Below, one piece after another: positions 24,024 to 32,876 of a stretch of 43,585 bases of DNA. How positions within the stretch are numbered: the first letter of the stretch is position 1; each line of letters begins with the position of its first letter. The stretch lies in assembly GCA_910577275.1 (NCBI GenBank), contig CAJTMW010000031.1:1-43585 (forward strand), read 5' to 3'. The stretch comes from an uncultured Lachnospiraceae bacterium (lineage in GTDB: Bacteria; Bacillota; Clostridia; Lachnospirales; Lachnospiraceae). The position numbers and the translations under genes are program-made. Below the pieces are notes generated by a model that searched no databases, was not told the DNA's origin, and saw nothing but the letters and a program-made list of their open reading frames with translations.

Positions 24024-24563
24024 ATGAATAATGTGACTGATACGGTCAAAACGCCTGTATCCAGAGAAAAAAATACGTATGAAAAAATAGAAACGCCTGA
24101 AAAAATTCCCGCGCTCGAGAGCACGTATACTATCGGGCGGATATCGGAAATGTTCCATATTCCCATTTCCACTCTGCGCTATTACGACAGCGAGGGGCTT
24201 TTCCCCGATATACGGCGTGACGGCGGCATCCGAAAATTTACGGACAGGGAAATCGAGCAGCTTCATGTCATAGAGTGCCTGAAAAAATCCGGTCTGGAAA
24301 TCAAATCCATTAAGCAGTTCATGGAATGGTGTTCGGAGGGCAGCAGTACTTATGGGCTGCGCCGGGAGCTTTTTTTAAGACAAAAGGAGGCGGTGGAAGC
24401 TGAAATCTCCCGCCTTGAAAAAACGCTGGATATGATTCGCTATAAATGCTGGTACTACGGGCAGGCCATCAAAGACGGAAACGAGGACAGGATAAGTGAA
24501 ATGCTGCCGGATAAGCTGCCGGAAGAAATACAGGCTTTATATGACCATGCACATGAGGAATGA
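24024..24563 (+). CDS. MerR family transcriptional regulator (179 aa)
   Basis: The domain begins at TYTIGRISEMFHIPISTLRY, followed by YDSEGLFPDIRRDGGIRKFT and DREIEQLHVIECLKKSGLEI: the winged helix-turn-helix of the MerR family. A coiled-coil dimer helix follows (RQKEAVEAEISRLEKTLDMI), then a short effector tail. No metal-binding Cys pair is visible, so a metal sensor is unlikely. The first 30 residues are a polar extension. The start at 24024 has GGGAGGT seven bases upstream, better than the ATG at 24003. It is divergent from the aldo/keto reductase gene and should act at the 19-bp-spacer promoter. Confidence 0.9.
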   Translation: MNNVTDTVKTPVSREKNTYEKIETPEKIPALESTYTIGRISEMFHIPISTLRYYDSEGLFPDIRRDGGIRKFTDREIEQLHVIECLKKSGLEIKSIKQFMEWCSEGSSTYGLRRELFLRQKEAVEAEISRLEKTLDMIRYKCWYYGQAIKDGNEDRISEMLPDKLPEEIQALYDHAHEE

Positions 24564-24600
24564 AAAAAATCCAGAAACTTCTTTCCTTTGTCTTACACAA

Positions 24601-24702
24601 TTTCAAAAGATAATCAAAAGATAGAAACTGCCTAAAATCAAATTTTTTGCCAGCTTTTTCTTAAATTTTGAGTATTTTCAAAAGATAATCAAAAGATAGA
24701 AA
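24601..24702. repeat. Two 27-bp perfect direct repeats, 75 bp apart
   Basis: Identical 27-base copies at 24601-24627 and 24676-24702, each containing AAAAGATAATCAAAAGATAG with an internal AAAAGATA doublet. They lie in the AT-rich gap (24564-24716) between the ends of the merR gene and the broken AlbA_2 regulator. They could be binding sites or a relic of the regulator's 3' end; no gene is present. Confidence 0.85.
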
Positions 24703-24716
24703 TCCTATTCCTTTAT

Positions 24717-26171
24717 TTATGCTTCTCTGATGATATACCTTGTTGCAGGTCCGTTGCCTATCTTTTGCACTAATTTTTTTTCATCTAATATCTCCAGCCA
24801 CTTTCTTATTTTATAATCTGACAAACCTGTCTCCACACGCATCTTTGAAACAGTAAGGGGCACAGTGCTTTTTAAGATAACTCTCAAAATAGTTTTTGCC
24901 TCCTCCTCCAATCCGGGATATGAATCAGCAAAATCTATATTCCATATTCTCAAGTCCGTTTTTTCAATATCCGTATATACTTCTGGCGTATGAACACCAC
25001 CTGATGCTGTTGTTGTATAAATTAACGGTCCACCATAACCTTGTCGCTCCGATGCGCCCAGCCATCGAAACATCTTCATAATAATCTCATTTCGCGGTCT
25101 GGAATCTCCGCCGGTTCTAAACTGCTGCAAAGACACCAGCATCTTTCCCGGATTCAGGAAGTGAAACCAACCATCGAAAACCTCAATTTTTATACTTGGG
25201 TATGCCTGTACATAATCAGCATGCACAAGACAGTTAATCAGGCATTCCCGCAGCACTTCATCAAAATCAGACAATGGCATCCGGATCTGCCCCTCGTCCA
25301 ATTCAAAAGACTCTTTTAACAATATCTTCATCTTTTCATACACAATTGAGTAAAAGTTAAATATATTCATCTCATAATCACTTGGTTCGTCATCCGATAT
25401 GCGGTCAATCCATCGCGGATTATGTCCTTTGCGATTAAAATAATCCAAATGATAATGCGGATACACTTCCTTTATCGTGCGTTCCTGTCCCAAAAATAAT
25501 AATGCTCCCCGTCTGAGTTTCAATTCTCCTGACACACGGTCCACAAATCAAGCGCCTATCTCCGTCAAAAAATCCTGATTTGACATTTCAAGATATTTCT
25601 TCTTCGGAAAACGCTTATTTACTTTTTCCTTATAAGTAATCACAGAATCCCTGTCTAAATCATCAATCGTAAAATGTTCTATCGGTAAGCTGTCATGACA
25701 CGGCATGGCGTTTCGTTCAAGTGCTTCCAATTCCTGTTTCGTCGCCCTGCGGTCACCATCACCTGTTCTGATAAAAGTGTTTTCTCTCTTCCCATTAAAA
25801 TAAACAGGTTTCATTGACTCAGGAGCTTCTTTTACGCATACAATCATTATTTCAGCTCCGTCTATATTGACAACATGGACGTCCTCATTATTTACACTTC
25901 TATAATTTATCTTGTTCGGATTTGATAACATATCCCACAAATTTACCTGCGTTTTAGATATATTTCCGACTCCCTGAATCGTATTCACCGGATTACCCTC
26001 AATAACACCAAGCAAAATCCACCCTCCCGATGTATTGCAAAATGCAGAATATGATTCCCAAAAAGAGGCTGGCAACTCGCTCGCTTTCTTCATTTCAACA
26101 AAATATTTCTCATGAATATTGATTATCCAGTCTTTCAATTCTTCTATATTTTTAAAATCAGGCTGCTCCAT
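24717..26171 (-). pseudogene. AlbA_2/RecG-like putative transcriptional regulator interrupted by an in-frame UGA
   Basis: One reading frame of 484 sense codons plus an internal TGA at 25548-25550. The N-part (26171-25551) is an AlbA_2/Schlafen-type domain (YFVEMKKASELPASFWESYS, FCNTSGGWILLGV). After the stop, the frame continues without shift into GELKLRRGALLFLG, a HATPase_c_4-type region (RECLINCLVHADYVQAYPSI, FHFLNPGKMLVSL) and a C-terminal winged helix. The family is normally one polypeptide of about this total length, so a point nonsense mutation is the simplest view. The C-terminal half could restart at GTG 25544. The start at 26171 follows an AT-rich stretch with a moderate Shine-Dalgarno (GGGAGGT, further upstream). 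Confidence 0.8.
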
Positions 26172-26374
26172 GCAATCAATATACCTCCCGTTTGCTTATA
26201 CAAATTACATTCCACAAAAAGCTTCTTTCCTCATCTTCGCACTCTAAACCTATACTCTTTTCGACTGAGCAGTATACGGATATTTTTTGCAGCCAGTCCT
26301 GCCGCCCTTCCGAATTTTACAGCGTACCCGGCAAAAAGCGTCCTTACCGCCTCCTGCCGGGTCCTTTCATCTCT

Positions 26375-26974
26375 CTATCCCCTTACCGCCTGCGCCAGCA
26401 GCTTCACGCACAAATCGATGCCGAGCCGTCCGGCGTTTAAGTAGATTTCATAATACTTCGGGTCGCTCCATACCCAGTTTGTCACCGAATTATAAAAGCC
26501 GCCCCTTCTCTTGTCATTCTTTTTCAGCGCGTTTTCCGCTTCCGACTGCTTAATGCCCTCTTTCTCAATGGCTCTCTGTATCCGCTTTTCGTCCTCCGCA
26601 TGGATAAATACCTTCAGATTGTTTTCCCTTTCCCGGAGGATATACCCGGAAGCCCTTCCCACAATCACACAGTTCCCCGCTTCCGCAATTTCCTCAATGA
26701 TGCGCTTTTCCTCCAGAAACAGCTTATCCGCCAACGGAAGCTCTTTGGTGCGGGACAATCCGCCTAAAGGCGTCTTGGACAGGTTCAGCAAAATACCGCC
26801 CGAACTGCTCTCCTCCAGCCCTTCTATCTTGACGAAAGGAATATCAAGATTTTTTGCCGCCTCCATAAGAATGTTTCTGTCATAAAACTTAAAGCCAAGT
26901 TCTTTCGCCAGCTTTTTTCCGATTTCATTTCCGCCGCTGGCATAACGCCTCTCAATTGTTACAATATTGTACAT
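26375..26974 (-). CDS. Cytidylate kinase-like family protein (199 aa)
   Basis: Belongs to the Cytidylate_kin2 group: VTIERRYASGGNEIGKKLAK at the start replaces the usual P-loop (here YASGGNEIGKKLA), then FKFYDRNILMEAA, GNCVIVGRASGYILRE, FIHAEDEKRIQRA and a C-terminal SDPKYYEIYLNAGRLGID. Gut Firmicutes carry many such proteins of about 200 residues; their real substrate is not established, so the name says fold, not reaction. After the TAG stop the same frame stays open for 47 more codons (to 26231-26233) with no start, which I do not call a gene. No operon partner is obvious. Confidence 0.85.
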   Translation of the reverse strand: MYNIVTIERRYASGGNEIGKKLAKELGFKFYDRNILMEAAKNLDIPFVKIEGLEESSSGGILLNLSKTPLGGLSRTKELPLADKLFLEEKRIIEEIAEAGNCVIVGRASGYILRERENNLKVFIHAEDEKRIQRAIEKEGIKQSEAENALKKNDKRRGGFYNSVTNWVWSDPKYYEIYLNAGRLGIDLCVKLLAQAVRG

Positions 26975-27100
26975 GTGTACACCCCCTATGCTTTAATACG
27001 CAGCCGCCCGTGCATATTGCGGACGTTTTCTGTCTTTATTATACGCATTTTCCCGCAATATCTCAATCCATTTTTGACTGCATTTCAGCACCAAAAAATT

Positions 27101-28579
27101 TCACTCAACCGGCAGATACAAAAACAGGCAAAATCTTCCCTCCTGCCTCGTTATCTCCATGTTCCCTCCGTATTTTTTCACCGTCTCCTGTATGCTCCTA
27201 AGCCCCAGCCCGTGATTTTCCGCGTCTCTTTTTGTTGTTTTTGGAAACTGCGGTCTTCCGCCTTCCAAATTTCCCGCATTGCCCTTTCCCGCTGCCGAAC
27301 CGCTCCCGCTGCTTTTCCTCGGTAAGCCGCCCCCTTCTCTGGTGTCGGACTCCGTCTCCTTAGCAGCAGACTCCGTCTCCAAGGTATCGGTCTCTGCCTC
27401 CACAGCATCAAACTCCGCCTCCACGACATCGGACTCCGTCTCCAAGGCATCAGACTCCACCTCCACAGCCCCGGTCCGAGTATTTTTGCACGGGTTTTTG
27501 ACGCTCACCGCCAGAATCCCTTTTCCAAGCCTTGCATTCAGCTCGATTTCTCCCGCGGCCTGCGAAAGCGCCATACACCCCTCCACCGCGTTGTCCAGCG
27601 CATTGGCAAAAATCGCGCAGATATCGGCCTTTTCAAAGGGAAGCTCCTCCCCGATATCCACCCTTGCGGTGAACCGGATTCCCTTTTGTTCCGCCAGACT
27701 TTTCTTTGCGGTTAAAACGGCGTTTACGGTGGAATCGCCGCACCATACAAGAGTCTGCCCGAAAGCCGGATTATCCAGCATTCCTCTGATATAATCGTCC
27801 TTTTGCTCTCCCGGCAGCGCCAGAAGGGTCTGCAGATGGTTGGACAGGTCGTGCCGAAGCCGCCTGATTTCAAACTGCTGCTGTTCCATGGCCTCATAAT
27901 ATCTCCTGTTATGCATGGCCAGCATATTTTCCTGTTCCAGCCTCTGCTGCCTCTCAAGAACCGTCAGCGCGCGCAAAAGCCCGGCAAAGGACAGCAGCAC
28001 CAGAAGGAACAGCGCGCCGTCCGCAAACACAGTGCCCATGTTCCTGACAGGACTGCGCAGCAAAATAAGGGACAGCATGATTCCCGCAGGAAAGCATGTC
28101 AGGGTCAGCATAAGTCTCCATAAAGGCGCCGAAAGCTCAAAGTCCCGCTCCGGTTTCCGCGGGCGGAGGGACAGGTACAAAAGCAGCGCAAAGAAAAACC
28201 GTCCCGCCACATACAGGTAATCGTGAAGCCGTCCCAGCTTCAGCAAATGGAAAAAAATCCCCGCGCTGTTGTCATAAAAGGCGTTAAAGGCAAAAACCGC
28301 ATTGGAAAACAGCAGACCCGTCGTAAATTTTTTCAGACCGCTGCCCTCGCAGCAAACCCACACCGCCGCAAGAAAAAGCGATAGGCAAAGACTCCAGTTT
28401 ATGATATCTCCAATAAAAATGATGGCAAGGCTTACCGGCCAGCAGCAGACAAGTAAAACGCCTTTGCACCACCGCTTTTTCCTAACCCGAATCATACAGC
28501 CCAGAGCCTGATAAACAAGGACGGCCGCCGCCGCGCTCAGCCCGGTCTCAAGTATATTCAGGAAAAACGCTCCGTTCAT
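27101..28579 (-). CDS. Sensor histidine kinase, GHKL type (492 aa), with acidic repeat in the ATP-lid region
   Basis: About six membrane spans in residues 1-215, then a dimerisation helix with the phospho-acceptor motif RRLRHDLSNHLQTLL, the N-box FANALDNAVEGCMAL and the G-box GLGLRSIQETVKKYGGNMEI. This is the AgrC/LytS-like GHKL class that pairs with LytTR regulators. Between SVKNPCKNT and ENHGLGLRS, the part that forms the ATP lid, about 70 extra residues include 5-6 acidic heptads (ESDALET, ESDVVEA, ETDTLET). The start at 28579 overlaps the response-regulator stop (ATGA), so the two are translationally coupled. Partner of the response regulator at 28576-29430; the likely target is the divergent ABC transporter. 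Confidence 0.9.
   Translation of the reverse strand: MNGAFFLNILETGLSAAAAVLVYQALGCMIRVRKKRWCKGVLLVCCWPVSLAIIFIGDIINWSLCLSLFLAAVWVCCEGSGLKKFTTGLLFSNAVFAFNAFYDNSAGIFFHLLKLGRLHDYLYVAGRFFFALLLYLSLRPRKPERDFELSAPLWRLMLTLTCFPAGIMLSLILLRSPVRNMGTVFADGALFLLVLLSFAGLLRALTVLERQQRLEQENMLAMHNRRYYEAMEQQQFEIRRLRHDLSNHLQTLLALPGEQKDDYIRGMLDNPAFGQTLVWCGDSTVNAVLTAKKSLAEQKGIRFTARVDIGEELPFEKADICAIFANALDNAVEGCMALSQAAGEIELNARLGKGILAVSVKNPCKNTRTGAVEVESDALETESDVVEAEFDAVEAETDTLETESAAKETESDTREGGGLPRKSSGSGSAAGKGNAGNLEGGRPQFPKTTKRDAENHGLGLRSIQETVKKYGGNMEITRQEGRFCLFLYLPVE
27345..27470 (-). repeat. 21-bp in-frame minisatellite in the histidine kinase
   Basis: About six degenerate 21-bp units encode heptads of type E-S-D-x-x-E-(T/A), all acidic. 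They interrupt the kinase domain between the N- and G-boxes. Array edges are approximate. Confidence 0.8.
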
Positions 28580-29430
28580 AGCTCCTCCCCCTCCAGCATC
28601 GCTTTTGCCAGCTTCGCCACAGCCTCCTCCTTCATCGCCCGGCTCACGGGAATGTCGGTTCCCCACCCGGTATCCGCGCAAATATCGTCGGCACATGCGC
28701 TCCCCTGCATGACACCGCTTCTCCCGCCGTCACACGCGCCGCCCGGCATGACGCCGCTTCTCCCGCCGTCACACGCGCCGCCTGCGCTTTCCACGGTAAC
28801 GCTCTCGTTCCCAATCCGCATCACCTTCGCCGGATTCACCAGATACCTCTGATGCACCCGCACGAAAGCCCCCGAAAGCTGCCGCTCCACCTCGTCCAGC
28901 TTCCCGTAAAAGGAATAGCTAAAGCCCTCCCCGCCTCTTGTGCAGACCGCATTCACCTTCCGCCGGTCGCTGTAAAAATAGGAAATATCCGACAGGGGAA
29001 GCCGGTAAGTTCCCTCCGCATTTTTAAAGGAAAAGCATCTTTTCCTGCGGTCAAAAATCCTTTTCCGAACCCGCCCCAGCACCTCTGCAAGTCTCTCCGT
29101 TCCCGCAGGCTTTATCACATAGTCCAGAGCGTTCACCTTATAGCCGTCAAACACATAATCCGCATATCCGGTCACGAAAACCAGGCTGATTTCCTTATCG
29201 AACTCCCGGATTTTTGCGGCAGCCTCCATTCCGTTTACTCCCTTCATCTCCACATCGAGAAAAAGGAGGTCGATTTCCCCCGGATGCTTTTTCAGCCAGC
29301 GCACCGCGCTTTCTCCTGTGGAAAATTCATAGACAATCTGCTCCGATTTCTCCCGAAGCACCTTTTCCAGCCCGAAGCGCAGGACGTCTCTTGCCCCCGC
29401 CTCGTCGTCGCATATTCCAATCCGAAGCAT
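28576..29430 (-). CDS. LytTR-family response regulator (284 aa) with internal repeat
   Basis: The receiver domain (1-120) has the acidic pair in CDDEAG, phospho-acceptor Asp in LLFLDVEMKGVNG, Thr in VFVTGYADY and Lys in YVIKPAG. The LytTR DNA-binding domain (135-284) carries FKNAEGTYRLPLSDISYFYS, GAFVRVHQRYLVNPAKVMRI and the end VSRAMKEEAVAKLAKAML. A glycine/cysteine-rich stretch with two 13-residue repeats (GGACDGGRSGVMx) breaks the LytTR domain between SVTVESA and GTDIPVSR, which normally join in one hairpin. First gene of the regulator/kinase pair. Divergent from the ABC operon; direct repeats suited to LytTR binding lie between them. Confidence 0.92.
   Translation of the reverse strand: MLRIGICDDEAGARDVLRFGLEKVLREKSEQIVYEFSTGESAVRWLKKHPGEIDLLFLDVEMKGVNGMEAAAKIREFDKEISLVFVTGYADYVFDGYKVNALDYVIKPAGTERLAEVLGRVRKRIFDRRKRCFSFKNAEGTYRLPLSDISYFYSDRRKVNAVCTRGGEGFSYSFYGKLDEVERQLSGAFVRVHQRYLVNPAKVMRIGNESVTVESAGGACDGGRSGVMPGGACDGGRSGVMQGSACADDICADTGWGTDIPVSRAMKEEAVAKLAKAMLEGEEL
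28707..28783 (-). repeat. 39-bp in-frame minisatellite in the LytTR domain
   Basis: Two nearly identical 39-bp units start at 28707 and 28746 and encode GGACDGGRSGVMP and GGACDGGRSGVMQ. A shortened third unit (GSACADD) follows in the protein. Confidence 0.85.
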
Positions 29431-29519
29431 TTTTCATCTCTCCAATGCCGTTTTTTCTATCTTACCATTGTTTCCCTGACCGGACAATCTTATCATTTTG
29501 CAAAAAGCGCCCCCACGCG

Positions 29520-29581
29520 CCAGACTTTACAAAATCGCCGCCAAACTTTACAGATTTTGCAGACCGGCTCCAAAGATTACA
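29520..29581 (+). promoter_or_regulatory. Candidate LytTR binding sites upstream of the ABC operon
   Basis: Three direct copies of a CCARACTTTACA-like word: CCAGACTTTACA (29520-29531), CCAAACTTTACA (29541-29552, 21 bases on) and CCAAAGATTACA (29570-29581). Direct repeats two helical turns apart are the usual LytTR target. A -10 (TATACT, 29632-29637) without a good -35 follows, as expected for an activated promoter. The operator is assigned by position and spacing only. Confidence 0.6.
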
Positions 29582-29631
29582 AAAAAGCTGCCGGAAATGA
29601 CAGCCCCGCTCCCGCTTTCCTTTTCTTTTGC

Positions 29632-29637
29632 TATACT
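29632..29637 (+). promoter_or_regulatory. -10 element of the ABC transporter promoter
   Basis: TATACT, preceded by a CT-rich stretch with no recognisable -35. It lies about 60 bases before the ATG at 29699, which has GAGGTG as Shine-Dalgarno. Weak without an activator. Confidence 0.55.
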
Positions 29638-29698
29638 CGCCTTAAACGAAACCGTTAAAACGCATTGACACAAAATACAAAATACGAGGTGATTCATT

Positions 29699-30724
29699 AT
29701 GCTGTATGTAAAAAATCTTCACAAATCCTATCAGACCGGACGAAAATCCTATTCCGTACTGAAAGGAATCGATTTATCTGTTGCAGACCGGGAGTTTGTG
29801 GCTGTAATGGGGCCCTCCGGCTCCGGGAAAAGCACGCTGCTCAACTGCATTTCCTGCTATATCCCTTTTGATGAGGGAACCATTACCTTAGGAGGGAAAG
29901 AGCTTAAGGGGATGGACGAAAACGCCCTTGCCAGAGTGCGCAATGAAAAGCTGGGCTTTGTCTTTCAGGACTTTATGCTCCTTGACGGCCTGACTGTGCG
30001 GGAGAATATTCTGGTCCCCAGAATCATTCAGGAAAAGGCGGAAAGCGACGCAGAGGAGCTGGCAGATAAGCTCCTTGCCCTTTTCGGCATTGCTTCAATT
30101 GCCGACAAGTATCCGGCGGATATTTCCGGCGGGGAAAAGCAGCGGACGGCAGTTGCCAGAAGCCTGATAAACAGGCCTCTTCTCATTCTTGCGGATGAGC
30201 CCACCGGGAATCTTGACAGCAAATCCAGCCGGACGGTCATTGAATCCTTTGAGGAAGCCAGAAGCAGCCTTGGCGCTTCCGTCTTTATGGTGACTCACGA
30301 CAGCTTTGCCGCCTCCTTCTGCGACAGGGTAATTCTCTTAAAGGACGGCATGGTCTACGATACCCTGGAGGCGGAGCCGGGGCACCTGGAGGACGGGCGC
30401 GGCGCCTTTCAGGACCGCCTGCTTGGCGCGATTCGTGAAATGAGCCGTACCGATTCCGCGGACAGCGGACGCATTTCCGCAGGCAACAGCCACATTTCCG
30501 CAGACAGCACCCGCATCTCCCCGGACAACAGCCACATCTCCCCGGACAGCGGACGCATCTCCCCGGACAGCAACCGCATTTCCCCGGACAGCAACCGCAT
30601 CTCCCCGAACAGCAACCGCATCTCCTTGGACAGCACCCGCATTTCCCCGCACCGGCCCTCTGGTACAGATGTGCCCGGCTCCTGCCTGCCGCCCACGAAA
30701 GAAAAAGGGAGGGACGTGAAATGA
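29699..30724 (+). CDS. ABC transporter ATP-binding protein (341 aa) with heptad-repeat tail
   Basis: A BceA/MacB-type ATPase: Walker A GPSGSGKST, Q-loop GFVFQDFMLLDGLT, signature ISGGEKQRT, Walker B LLILADEPTGNLD, switch His MVTHDSF. The catalytic core ends near residue 250. It is followed by nine heptads (DSNRISP, DSGRISA, NSHISP types) and a basic end. The usual length of this family is about 250 residues, so roughly 90 residues are extra. Its stop overlaps the permease start (ATGATGA), so the two form one complex. Divergent from the LytTR/GHKL pair, which probably controls it. Family members export or expel peptide antibiotics; the substrate here is unknown. Confidence 0.92.
   Translation: MLYVKNLHKSYQTGRKSYSVLKGIDLSVADREFVAVMGPSGSGKSTLLNCISCYIPFDEGTITLGGKELKGMDENALARVRNEKLGFVFQDFMLLDGLTVRENILVPRIIQEKAESDAEELADKLLALFGIASIADKYPADISGGEKQRTAVARSLINRPLLILADEPTGNLDSKSSRTVIESFEEARSSLGASVFMVTHDSFAASFCDRVILLKDGMVYDTLEAEPGHLEDGRGAFQDRLLGAIREMSRTDSADSGRISAGNSHISADSTRISPDNSHISPDSGRISPDSNRISPDSNRISPNSNRISLDSTRISPHRPSGTDVPGSCLPPTKEKGRDVK
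30461..30649 (+). repeat. 21-bp minisatellite, nine in-frame units
   Basis: Nine consecutive 21-bp units of type GACAGCAACCGCATCTCCCC encode the heptad DSNRISP and variants, starting at 30461 and ending at 30649. Variation between units is mostly in single bases, and the frame is kept throughout. Confidence 0.95.
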
Positions 30725-32859
30725 TGACGCTGAAAAATCTTGAAAAGAAACTGCAAAAAGCGGACGCCCGGCAGGCCGGACTTTATCTGTTCTGCAACTT
30801 TGTTTCTCTGCTGCTAATCACAGCTTATTCCGCCATGATGTACTCCCCTACCGTGCTCACGGTATTTCCCGAAGGGGGCGACAGCCGAAAGCAGATGACA
30901 GCTATTTTTGTTCTGGCTTTGTTTGGCTGTGTGGTGTTCACTATCTATGCTTCCGGCCTCTTTTTCAGAAAAAAGGCAAGGCAGCTTGGCACTCTCATGG
31001 CGCTTGGCATAAGCCGCCGCCGTCTCCTGCCCGGCCTGCTTTGGGAGGTGCTCACCCTAAGCGCCGTTTCCAGCCTTGCCGGGATTGTGTGCGGCTTTCC
31101 TTTCCTGTGGATATTGTGGAGCAGCTTCCGGCTTTTGATTACGGACAGCGCCCAGATGGCTCTGCGCATTGATTTGAAATGCCTGTATTTATCCGCTTTG
31201 CTTTTTATCATCGTGGTAACCTGCTCCTGCTTCAATGCCTGGCGGTATTTAAAGCGCACCGACATTCTGGAAGTCATGCAGGAGGAACACCGGAACGAGC
31301 CGGTGCGGGAGGCGGGCGCGTGGTGCGGCCCTGCGGGCATTTTTCTGGTATTTGCAGGCGCCATTCTCGGTTATGAATTTCCCGGCATTTATCAGAGGAC
31401 GTTCAGCGCCTATTCTCCGGCGTGGCTGGAATCTCTTATGTACGCGCCCGTCTTTCCGGGGCTTTATATGATAATGCTGCACACCGTAGTGCACGGCTGG
31501 CGCTTCCGCAAAAAGCGCCCCTACAAAAACCTGATTGCCAGAAGCATGATGAAATTTCAGGGAAAGCAGACCGTAAACAATCTTCTTGTGAGCGCCGCGC
31601 TGATTGCCGGAAGCGTTTTCGGTATCTTTTATCTCCCCTCCTTAAGCGTGGGGAGGACAATGGAAATTCAATCCCGGCCTTACGACTATTACTTCCATTA
31701 CCGGCTGGACCAGAAGCTCCCCGGAGAGGAGGAAATTTCCGCTCTTGCCGGAAAGTACGGACTTTCCCTTAAGGATTTTAAAACGATACCCTATATTTCC
31801 CTTGCCATGGACGGAATCACGCGGATAGAGGAGGAGGATAATACCTTTCATGAAGAGCGTATTCCTTTCCTTCAGGAGGCCAGGTTCCTTTCCGCCGGCG
31901 ATTTTACAGCCCTTACCGGCGAAAATATTTCCGTGGAAAAGGGGAGCTACATGGCAATCACTAACAGCGAGGAAACGGGACTGTATTTTTTGAATGCCAC
32001 CGCCGAAGCCCTCACCAATATGATTACCTTTGAAACCCTTCCCACAGACTTCGCGGGCTATCTCCACTATGATTTTTTAGCCGACCGGACAGGTTATTAC
32101 GTGTTAAACGACGAGGACTACTGGGACATTTCCCCGGGGCTTACCCCGGACTTTATGGGCAGCGCCGTCTTTTTCAATATGGACGGGCAGGACAGCTATG
32201 AATTTGCCCGGGACTTTTTTTCCACGCTGATTTCCTCCTTCGGCCCGGAGTGCGAAACCACCGATTTTTACGACCGGGCGGAAAAATATTATGCGGAATC
32301 GCAGGGCAGGGTTTACTGGGGCGATACCCCAAAAGCGTCGAAAATCAGTTTTTCAAAGCCCGACGACAGCGATTTCAGGCTCCACTGGCGGTATATGCCC
32401 AGAATCCGAATCCTTGATGAGGTGGATTTTTCCAAAACTTTTTCCGTATTCCTTATGATGTTCCTCTTTATCGCCATTATCTGTTCTCTGGCGGCCATGA
32501 TTATCAGCTATACCCGATGCGTGACCATTGCCCTGAACAACCGCTATGTCTTTGACGATTTAAAGAGACTCGGCGCGCCGCCCGCCTTTCTTCTGAAGGA
32601 AATCCGTGGGCAGGCAGGGCCGGTGTTCAAAATCCCCGCCTCCGCGGGCATGATACTCATGTACCTTGTGTATGCCCTGATGATGTTCGGCAACGACGGA
32701 AAGCTGACAGAGAGCGAAATCGCCGGACTTGCCGGGTGCCTTCTTATCCTTGTGGCTATTGCGCTGGCATACTATCTGGTTTACCGCCGCACTGTGAAAA
32801 GTATGTGCGGGCAGCTGGAAATTCCGGCCGGGAGCTTTGGCCGTCGGCGGAAGGGATAG
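30721..32859 (+). CDS. FtsX-family ABC transporter permease (712 aa)
   Basis: Spans at about 22-42, 58-80, 110-135, 155-175, 206-226 and 240-258 precede a large extracellular region (about 310-575), followed by three C-terminal spans. The cytosolic loop KARQLGTLMALGISRRRLLP is the FtsX signature, and a second loop reads YVFDDLKRLGAPPAFLLKEI. This is the plan of BceB-like permeases that work with a single ATPase. It overlaps the ATPase gene upstream; a 46-residue protein follows after 17 bases. Regulation by the divergent LytTR system is likely. Confidence 0.9.
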   Translation: MMTLKNLEKKLQKADARQAGLYLFCNFVSLLLITAYSAMMYSPTVLTVFPEGGDSRKQMTAIFVLALFGCVVFTIYASGLFFRKKARQLGTLMALGISRRRLLPGLLWEVLTLSAVSSLAGIVCGFPFLWILWSSFRLLITDSAQMALRIDLKCLYLSALLFIIVVTCSCFNAWRYLKRTDILEVMQEEHRNEPVREAGAWCGPAGIFLVFAGAILGYEFPGIYQRTFSAYSPAWLESLMYAPVFPGLYMIMLHTVVHGWRFRKKRPYKNLIARSMMKFQGKQTVNNLLVSAALIAGSVFGIFYLPSLSVGRTMEIQSRPYDYYFHYRLDQKLPGEEEISALAGKYGLSLKDFKTIPYISLAMDGITRIEEEDNTFHEERIPFLQEARFLSAGDFTALTGENISVEKGSYMAITNSEETGLYFLNATAEALTNMITFETLPTDFAGYLHYDFLADRTGYYVLNDEDYWDISPGLTPDFMGSAVFFNMDGQDSYEFARDFFSTLISSFGPECETTDFYDRAEKYYAESQGRVYWGDTPKASKISFSKPDDSDFRLHWRYMPRIRILDEVDFSKTFSVFLMMFLFIAIICSLAAMIISYTRCVTIALNNRYVFDDLKRLGAPPAFLLKEIRGQAGPVFKIPASAGMILMYLVYALMMFGNDGKLTESEIAGLAGCLLILVAIALAYYLVYRRTVKSMCGQLEIPAGSFGRRRKG

Positions 32860-32876
32860 AAAGGATTGTGAAAAAT

